Shown here: piece after piece, positions 56,829 through 64,000 of the stretch | How positions within the stretch are numbered: the stretch's first letter is position 1 | How the letters are laid out: each line of letters begins with the position of its first letter | DNA from: Agelas oroides | Taxonomy: Eukaryota; Porifera; Demospongiae; Agelasida; Agelasidae | Assembly (NCBI GenBank): GCA_949130485.1 | Contig: OX422183.1 | Span: 21,297,934 to 21,361,933, forward strand | DNA: 64,000 nucleotides | Direction of reading: 5' to 3' | Notes under the pieces: generated by a model | The model's input: only the letters and a program-made list of their open reading frames with translations | What the model was told of the DNA's origin: nothing | The model's database searches: none | Program-made: the position numbers and the translations under genes

Positions 56829-59800
56829 TCATATACTTACATCTCTTTGAAGGTATTTTGATACTTTCCTATGCCCATATTCAGCTGCCACTTCCTGGGG
56901 AGTCCTCTGATGGAGAGAAACATTCACACAGCAGATAGGAAGAAACTGAGTAATTTAAATGAATTTCCAGGTAGCTAGGTTAGTGTATAGGTTAAAAGTG
57001 TGGAAGTGTATTACCCACGGTGGATTTGAAGTGGTACTCAGATAAATGCTAGTACTACTAGAAGAATCATGCAGAGCTTGGTGGCAAATTGCGAATTCTT
57101 CTTTAGTTACTATATTTACCAAGTCCCAACCATACCCTAAGCTGCTCTTGGTACATAATGCTTCAGTTTATCTTAGCTAGAAGGCTGCCCTCATGGTTCA
57201 AGGGAAAAGCAAGATGTGTGTTTACTTAATACTTAAATAGCAAGACATAACTTTGTTGATTTTGTAAGGGTGGTCTTTTTTTCTAGAGACACATACATGA
57301 ACAAATGTAGGACTTAAGGATTCATCAGGTGCATCATTGCACTAATGTACAATCAGATTTGATGTCTATTGCTTCGCATTGGGAAGGGGTATAGCTTTCC
57401 TTTTTAATGCATATTGGAGTGTAATTGACATACTATTGATTAGTTGTACTACTCTACCCTCAACATACCCCAGTAGTCTCACGTGCTTACTCCATTGTTT
57501 TCTGTGATGGTGATATCAGCTCTTTTCTTAACGAGGGATTTCACTATGTTCACATGACCTGCTTCAGCTGCAATGTGCAGGGGAGTCCGCTGAGTGGGGG
57601 AGATATTTTACTGTTGCAATTCAGTTCAAAATATTAATTGTAAAACCATCTTCATCTACTTTAAAATTATCGCTGCACCCTAAAGAGTCATGACGTTTGC
57701 ATGCATTTGAAGTAAATTTGTGATTTCAGTCCATGTAGATACACGTCAAAGACCCAGCCCCTTTGCCTTTAATCACCTCCCCTATAAGACAGTTTTAGAG
57801 CCACTGAAGTGTCAGATGAGGACACCATGCTGATATTGGCCATGTCAGCTGGCCATGTTGGTAATCCCTCATGACATGGTATCCATGTTCACAGTAATGA
57901 GGCTTACTTAGCCCAAGCCCCCTTCTCATCACCCTAACTCTATCCCTACTACTACTTTCAGCTCAATTCCTGCCCCCAGTGCCTAGCCTAGTCTTACCCA
58001 TTAGCACTATGGCACTATGTTTTGGGAGGTAAGCTAAGTTTAGGCTTGAGTAAGCTTCCTTACTCACACTTTAGCGCACATTCGTGACTAGTGACCTATT
58101 GAACAACTGGAGAAACTAGTAAGGGGGGACTGTTGCTTACAGTGCTATTGATCATCCCAGCGACACTTCATTCAGTTTATGGTTGGGGAGACCAACTTCT
58201 CTGCTGTGGATACTTCGGGTGGACCGCTTTTAGGGTTCCAATTATATTACAATACCATAGGACATCTCCTAGCTCCTCAATCCTTCCCCTTAGAAATTCC
58301 CGACATACTAGGAGGAAATACAGACTCCTCAAATCTGTTAGTCTCAACTCCCAGCAGTCTCAACATATTTCCTGTGTGGAAGCTTTCAAAATTGGAAATG
58401 GCATGTGCCTGTTTATGTTGGTGGTCCCACACTTTTCACTACCACTTCCATGTTACATGAGAAGTAAACACATGCAGACTATGTATACATAAAGAATTCC
58501 CAATATTTCTAATGGTGTATTTGAAATGGTATGCATTCTCCCCACACCATATAGTGTGATTGAATTTGAGACTTTGCAGCTACTGTTTTGACTGATTTTC
58601 AAACAACAGAATAATTATGTGAATACAGCAACTTTGCTCAGTAGCCTCGTCCCCAGGCCCCTCTCCCCCGAGGAGAGGCCTGGTACACACTGTCTGCGCA
58701 TGCGCAATATATTCCGTTATATTTTCCGTAAAAAACTTCGTGCACTTTTCTTGTCCGTATGCGGAAGATTATACTAACCAAGAATACAAAGCTTTCGACT
58801 CCAGCGGCAATTTGACTTGCAGAATACTACTAGAATACTACTTTTCAGACGTGGCAGTATCATTTCTTCAAAACTTGCACTCAAACAGAAAGGTAACAAA
58901 TCGATTTGCAAAAAAGGCCCGTTCGTAGCCATAAAACACACTTATCTCTCTTTGTACACAACTTGTAGCGGCTCCGTCTTGAACATGACCGGCCTTTACA
59001 ACAGAAACGGCGCACGATAAAGCTTTACCAAACAGCGATTTGCCCGGAGAAGCAGCCGCACTTCAGAGCCGCACTCTCGCTCATTTGCGTGAAACGAACA
59101 TGCACGGTTCGTATACGTATCTAATGTACTGTAAGTATCCGTTATTTTACGAATCCCCTAAAAACTGGGGATATTACGCGCATGCGCAAACAGTGTGTAC
59201 CAGGTCTCTCCTCGGGGGAGGGGCCTGGGGACGAGGCTACCTTGCTCAGGCGCTTGGAAACAAAGCTGATGTAAATACAAACATGCTGTTTATGTACTGT
59301 CAGTGTAATCACATGCCTACCCCATTATGATCTTGAATGTTGATATCAGCAGCACTTCCACCAACAAGACATTCCACTACCTTATAGCGACCCTTTTCAG
59401 CTGCAATGTGCAGGGCAACCATCTGATGGAGAAAAGAAACTTGAAAATGTAAGCCAGAAAATAAAATTGACTGACATCCAGGCAGTGTACCAAGCTAATA
59501 AATAGTTTTTTGATAAGTACATAGGAAAGAGACTAATTCAAGCTCAAATCAGCAGTACTATAATCTACCACTGTAGTGTACTTGCATACTTACCCCATTA
59601 ACATCTTTGGCATTGATATTAGCAGCTCCTTGGACAACAAGGTACTCCACAGTGTCTTTATGGCCCCCTTTAGCTGCTGTATGCAAGGGTGTTCTCTGGT
59701 GGAGACAAAAAAAGTAAGGAATTGACTCACATCCAGGCAGGTCAGGGTACAGAGTTTTACAAATTCATATTTCTGATGGTGATTATATTACTCAGAAGTG

Positions 59801-60652
59801 GCCCCTCACATGCAATTGGTTTGAAGTCTTTGTGGATACTACCAGAAGTTTCAGAGATTGAAGTCTTGTAATCTGGGCATGTTAATATAGCAAGTGATGT
59901 CCAAGTGTGCCATGAGAATCCAATGAACCACGGTATCATGGGGGTGGTGTGACAGGAGACCAAGGACTGTCCATGGGATAATAGTGGGTTCAGGTGCAAA
60001 CAGTGAATTCCCAAGCACAGTCCCACTCGCCCCATGGTGAAAAAGCTTCATTAAATTAGTTACAGGGAAGCTGTGGTTAAGCCCTATTGTGGAATTGACA
60101 TCAATATACTTCCTTTTCCTCTTTAGGGACAGCACCTTGGGCTTTACTGCTGTATGCTGCATAAACAATAGCACTTAAACCGGTTCCAAATTGGTTTCAA
60201 ATTGGTCTACACCAGTTTGTCTGAACCACATTCCTAATGTATACGTACTACAGAAAACGTTTTTCAAAGTGTACTAGGGGTATTTATATAGCTGCCCTAA
60301 ACCAATTTGAAACTGATAGAGATAGTGACCTTTGAGCTCCTTGTTAAGCAGTAAACATACTTCATCCTCATGGACATTCATAGCCATAGAAGAAGCTTGA
60401 TCTTGCGATTAATGTGAATATCCGCAATGTGAAAACTGCCTCCATATGTCAGTCACAGTATTTGATTGTGTCAAGTAGCCAACTATAAGAGATCAGCATT
60501 ACTTTCTAGCAGTACAACTACTGTATAGCTAGTAATTTTTGCGCGGCAAAATTTTCAACATCGATTGGACAGGTGAGACAACACCAAGTAGACAGAGTAT
60601 TCGATGCATGGCAAACTTGGACATCTGCTGACTAGGAGTGAAGCAGACTGAT

Positions 60653-60689
<37 letters not shown>

Positions 60690-62341
60690 AGGACAAGCTC
60701 TAAGAATCACATACATTCCATTCTTAGGTATTTCTTACGTATGACAGTTCACGGGGATTTACAGAGATTAAGCGCTTGTACCATCCAAGTTTATCAATGG
60801 GGATCAATGCTTGGAACACTTTTGTTCTAAGGGTAAAACATCCCTACATTGTCAGAAAGTTGGAGAAATCCCTGGATATGGGTGAGCTCACATTCCATGC
60901 CGAGGAAACTGCATGTTAGCGATTATAGCAGCAAACCAAAGTGCATGTTTTGGCTTTAGTGTGGCAAACTACTCTCAAAAACTGCGCAAAAAGCACTCAA
61001 TAAGGGCTGCAGCATACGGAATCAGACAATTTCACTGAGAATTGCATTATCAGATTGCTGAGTGCACGTGAGCTCGTCCTATCCCCTCTCCCCCCCCCCC
61101 CCCCCCCCCCACCCCCCCCCCCGGGCTGATATCATACAATACATTTTGGAGTTAATTTTCTGCATGAATAAATGGAATATAAGACTCTTTTATTTGTGCC
61201 TGAGAATGAGGCTAAGTAGCTACTCAATCCAGTATCTACTGTCACCGTAAACTATTGTGTCTCACTTACTCCATCCTTGTCTTCAATGTGTTTAGCTCCA
61301 TTGTCAACAAGCAGTTTCACAGTGCTACTATTGCCTTCTCTAGCTGCAATGTGCATGGGAGTTTGCTGATGCAGAAAAAAGTAAGGTGATACTGATTAGT
61401 CATGTAATCTAATATTAGTGTAACAGACTAGAACTGTAACTAGTTCAACACCTTTGATGTAGGTTAGAAGTGCACTCTTCCTTTTGAAACCCTACTGCAT
61501 GCAATTGGATTAATGACTGTTGCTAACAGAGTTTCAACGCTGACAGAAGAAACTGCCTGCAACTGGAGAGACTATCAATGCCACATAATTATAGTTTCTC
61601 ATCAGAGACTGTTCAAGTTCATGCAGGCAAGCGACATTATTTCAAAAAGGTTGGTTCCTGGGCTAAGAGGTCACACTGTCTGCACAAAGTGTAACATCTG
61701 TGGTGTAAGATGTCTGATTTGTTACACCGAGTAGTTCCAAATCAACATGTAAATCATCAACAAGTACAGAGTATGAGATCATAAGATACACAAACTGGCG
61801 ATAATGGCTAGAGAAATGGTACCTTTTCAATTATGAATACATGACTGTAAATATAATACTTACGCGAAGCTAACTTAAAATCAAATCCCCTAGAGTAGCC
61901 ATATACTTACCCCAGCATTATCTTGGAAGTTTATATCAGCTCCATTCTCCACAAGGCACATTACAGTGGAGTCATGACCTTCTCCAGCAGCAGTGTGCAG
62001 GGGAGTCCGCTGATAGAGAAAATTTAGTTTCAAAGTTGGAAGTGGTACCCATCCTTTTCAGACACTGGGCAATTAAATTGAAGGCTTTGTGGGTAATAGC
62101 AGAAGATTAGGGCTTTAAAGTTAGCAGTCTCTTCTTTCATACAACAGCAGAATAAATGAATGATAGATATGATAGACTGTACTACTGGGAATGAGGCTAT
62201 ACGCAACTGTAACAACCTACTTTCGTCACATAATGTACTTACTCCATCATCATCTTCGATGTCAACACTAGTTCCACTCTCAACAAGAGATTTCACTTTG
62301 TCTTTATGGCCTCGTTTAGCTTACCAATGTAGACGAATCCC
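56829..62341 (-). CDS. Ankyrin-repeat protein gene B (one repeat per exon; 5' end unresolved)
   Basis: Seven minus-strand exons, in transcription order: 62243-62341 (contains a stop), 61911-62009, 61270-61365, 59594-59695, 59321-59422, 57491-57589 and 56829-56906. Internal exons are 96, 99 or 102 nt in phase 0-0, each one ankyrin repeat starting at TPLH ([40 protein letters not shown]). The last exon is 78 nt with a capping half-repeat [19 protein letters not shown] and a TGA, the same length and layout as the last exon of gene A 45 kb away. The two are therefore paralogues. The product is a predicted ankyrin scaffold with no other domain seen. If the exon at 62243 is included, translation would stop in it; if skipped, the frame is preserved. 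Confidence 0.75.
58642..59239. mobile_element. ~598-bp TA-bounded TIR element with GCGCATGCGC near both ends
   Basis: TAGCCTCGTCCCCAGGCCCC and GGGGCCTGGGGACGAGGCTA are the ends. CTGGTACACACTGTCTGCGC and its partner place GCGCATGCGC about 50 bp inside each end. It lies in an ankyrin gene B intron. The internal 60-codon frames are not convincing genes. Confidence 0.75.
59740..60640. other. Long intron of ankyrin gene B, no exon seen
   Basis: Between the repeats at 59594 and 61270 no further TPLH-type exon is visible. Short inverted pieces (AACCGGTTCCAAATTGG and AAACCAATTTGAAACTG) occur at 60178-60320. Confidence 0.4.
60640..61135. mobile_element. ~490-bp element with poly-G/poly-C inverted ends
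   Basis: CTGATATTGGG...GGTAGGACAAGCTC at 60649-60702 faces GAGCTCGTCCTATCCCC...CCCGGGCTGATATC at 61069-61133. Each end contains 30 or more consecutive G or C. The run lengths in the assembly are unreliable. The interior is non-coding, in an intron of ankyrin gene B. Confidence 0.6.
62243..62341 (-). pseudogene. Ankyrin exon with an in-frame stop
   Basis: The exon keeps the family length of exactly 99 nt with a normal TATCAG acceptor and GTAAGT donor. It reads GIRLHW[19 protein letters not shown]. The TAA replaces the residue where the family has Ala. The lesion TTGGTAAGCT also creates a GTAAGC donor-like site inside the exon. It is a decaying exon, a regulated poison exon or a sequence error. 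Confidence 0.65.
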
Positions 62342-62629
62342 CTGATAAAGCGCAAAAAAGGGAAAAAAATTGCTAAAGGTAAGCCAAAGCAACTTAAAAA
62401 TTGACTGAGTTTGTGGTTGGTTAGTGTACAGATTGATTTTACAGAAATAGCTAAATTCCTAATATTTCTAAGGATGAATTTGGAAGTGGTACAAGTACTT
62501 ATCTTTCCTCGGACCCTGCTACATATATGATTGAAGACTTTGTGGGTACAAACAGAAACAAGCCATTAGGGAGGGAAGGTTTTCTTCTGGTGTATTACAT
62601 CATTATGAATGCACCACTGGTGTGGTTCA

Positions 62630-63180
62630 GTAAGTCCACCAAGTCCTGTGGGTTCCGTGAGTCTAGTGAGTCTGGAGAGTTCAGTGAATCTAGGTGATCC
62701 TGGTGAGTCCGGAGTCTCGTAATTTTGGTGATCCTGGTGAGTCCAGGAAGTCTGGTAATTCAGTCAGTCTGGTAGGCCAGTGAGTTTGGTGAGTTCAGTG
62801 AGCCTAGTGAATGTTAATTGAGTCTGATGAGTTCAGTGAGCCTAGTGAATGTTAATTGAGTCTGATGAGTTCAGTGAGTCTGATGATTTCAGTGAGCCTA
62901 GTGAATGTTAATTGAGTCTGGTGAGTTCAGTGAGTCTGGTGAGTTCAGTGAGCCTAGTGAATGTTAATTGAGTCTGGTGAGTTCAGTGAGTCTGATGATT
63001 TCAGTGAGCCTAGTGAATGTTAATTGAGTCTGGTGAGTTCAGTGAGCCTAGTGAATGTTAATTGAGTCCGATGAGTTCAGTGAGTCTGGTGAGTTCAGTG
63101 AGTCTGGTGAGTTCAGTGAGTCTGGTGAGTTCAGTGAGCCTAGTGAATGTTAATTGAGTCTGATGAGTTCAGTGAATTTG
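62630..63180. repeat. GAGTTCAGTGAGTCTGGT minisatellite with higher-order unit
   Basis: An 18-bp motif (GTGAGTTCAGTGAGTCTG) varies by single bases and is interleaved with GAGCCTAGTGAATGTTAATT at intervals, forming higher-order units. A short inverted block of three CTCATCCAACTCACTGAA units follows at 63256-63310. Confidence 0.85.
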
Positions 63181-63372
63181 GTGCACAATGTGTCTGGTAA
63201 GTCCAGGGATTTGTTGAGGTTGAGCCGGTGGCAGAGATTGCAGACAAGGTTCACTGAACTCATCCAACTCACTGAACTCATCCAACTCACTGAACTCATC
63301 CAACTCACTGGACCCACTGAGTTGCTGGAGTCACCAGACTCTCTGCACTCCCTGAACTCATCAAACTCATGA

Positions 63373-64000
63373 TGGCAAGTTAGTTTGTATTTGGTCAATG
63401 CATTGTTGCACACATGTATCATAGCTAAGTCAAAATGAAATAGAGGCTTACTTGTAGCTGCATGTACTTGAATACCATTGCCATTATGCTCACACCCCAA
63501 TAAACAAATGTTGAGTTTGTAGCTATCACTTACTAACAGCTACTAAGACATGGCTAAACCTTGAGTATATATAGCTAGTTATGCAGCACATCTCTAGCTT
63601 GCACAGCAATTGATAAGTATTTTTGCTGGTGGTTTTATGTAGCAAGCTATAATCAATGACAGATTGACTCTCTGTTGATGCATTAGCTATTTGTTGTTGG
63701 ATTGATTGATTATATATGCACAGCAGGCCACCAGAGACAAACCATTCATCGTAGAAGATACCTATATCATGGCAGTAAACAGTAAAGAGACAGACTACTC
63801 TCTAAGAAATGCCATGATTAATCAATGGTATTTACAAACACACATGGACAATAAAACTTCAGCATCAATCTATAGCTATAGTCCATAGTAAATGAACATA
63901 GTTTTAAGCAGACAAGTTCAGTCAAAGATGTACTTCAAATGTTTTGTGGGTACTAAAGATGTAGAATGCCCAAAGTATTTTGCAATACTAACTATGTGTT
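63373..64000. other. Right edge, no supported gene
   Basis: AT-rich sequence without ankyrin consensus or other recognisable exon. The upstream part of ankyrin gene B may lie beyond the window. Confidence 0.4.

Noticed and set aside
62630-63180. CRISPR-like array
   Set aside because: Units are contiguous variants of an 18-bp motif without unique spacers, in a eukaryotic intergenic region.

Overview
The window is nuclear DNA from an intron-dense animal genome. Exons are about 80-440 bp, splice sites are GT-AG, and the exons encode Ig-like, fibronectin type III (FN3), CCP/sushi, ankyrin and RNF213-type sequence. The mix of domain types, moderate introns and very dense miniature inverted-repeat elements suggests an early-branching metazoan, most likely a sponge. 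That identification is inference: no rRNA or mitochondrial marker is present. No prokaryotic features (operons, CRISPR, Shine-Dalgarno sites) are seen. Almost all exons below were assembled by hand from reading frames, splice consensus and phase continuity.

Layout. (1) 176-4779, plus: eleven exons of the C-terminal part of an RNF213/mysterin-like E3 ubiquitin ligase; its 5' part lies outside the window. (2) 4780-11600: intergenic, holding a ~1 kb TTAA-flanked element, a 290-bp palindrome and a terminal-inverted-repeat (TIR) element. (3) 11693-18725, minus: ankyrin-repeat gene A, in which nearly every exon is exactly one repeat. (4) 18.7-27.3 kb: element-rich, with a second TTAA element, a 31-bp minisatellite, telomere-like repeats, a long fold-back and a tandem repeat open in several frames. 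(5) 27366-42476, minus, and 42981-48999, plus: two paralogous type I receptor genes transcribed head to head. Both are built as signal peptide, Ig-like, FN3, split FN3, unclassified beta-rich domain, CCP, then transmembrane sequence. The plus gene ends in one TM plus a tyrosine-rich tail. The minus gene carries three successive TM exons, and its tail was not found. (6) 49-56.8 kb: no confident gene; a broken duplicate of the plus receptor's TM/tail exon, repeats, a perfect 205-bp tandem duplication and weak candidate tail-like exons. (7) 56829-62341, minus: ankyrin gene B, with the same exon logic and the same 78-nt terminal exon as gene A; its most upstream visible exon has an in-frame stop. 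(8) 62.6-63.4 kb: a minisatellite.

How they may work together (inference): an RNF213 homologue, paired Ig/FN3/CCP receptors with divergent intracellular ends, and two expanding ankyrin arrays would fit a self/non-self recognition or innate-immunity neighbourhood. Nothing in the DNA proves a shared function. Repeats are unusually abundant: at least fifteen inverted-repeat elements from several families, three tRNA-like SINE-type sequences and a non-LTR retrotransposon remnant.
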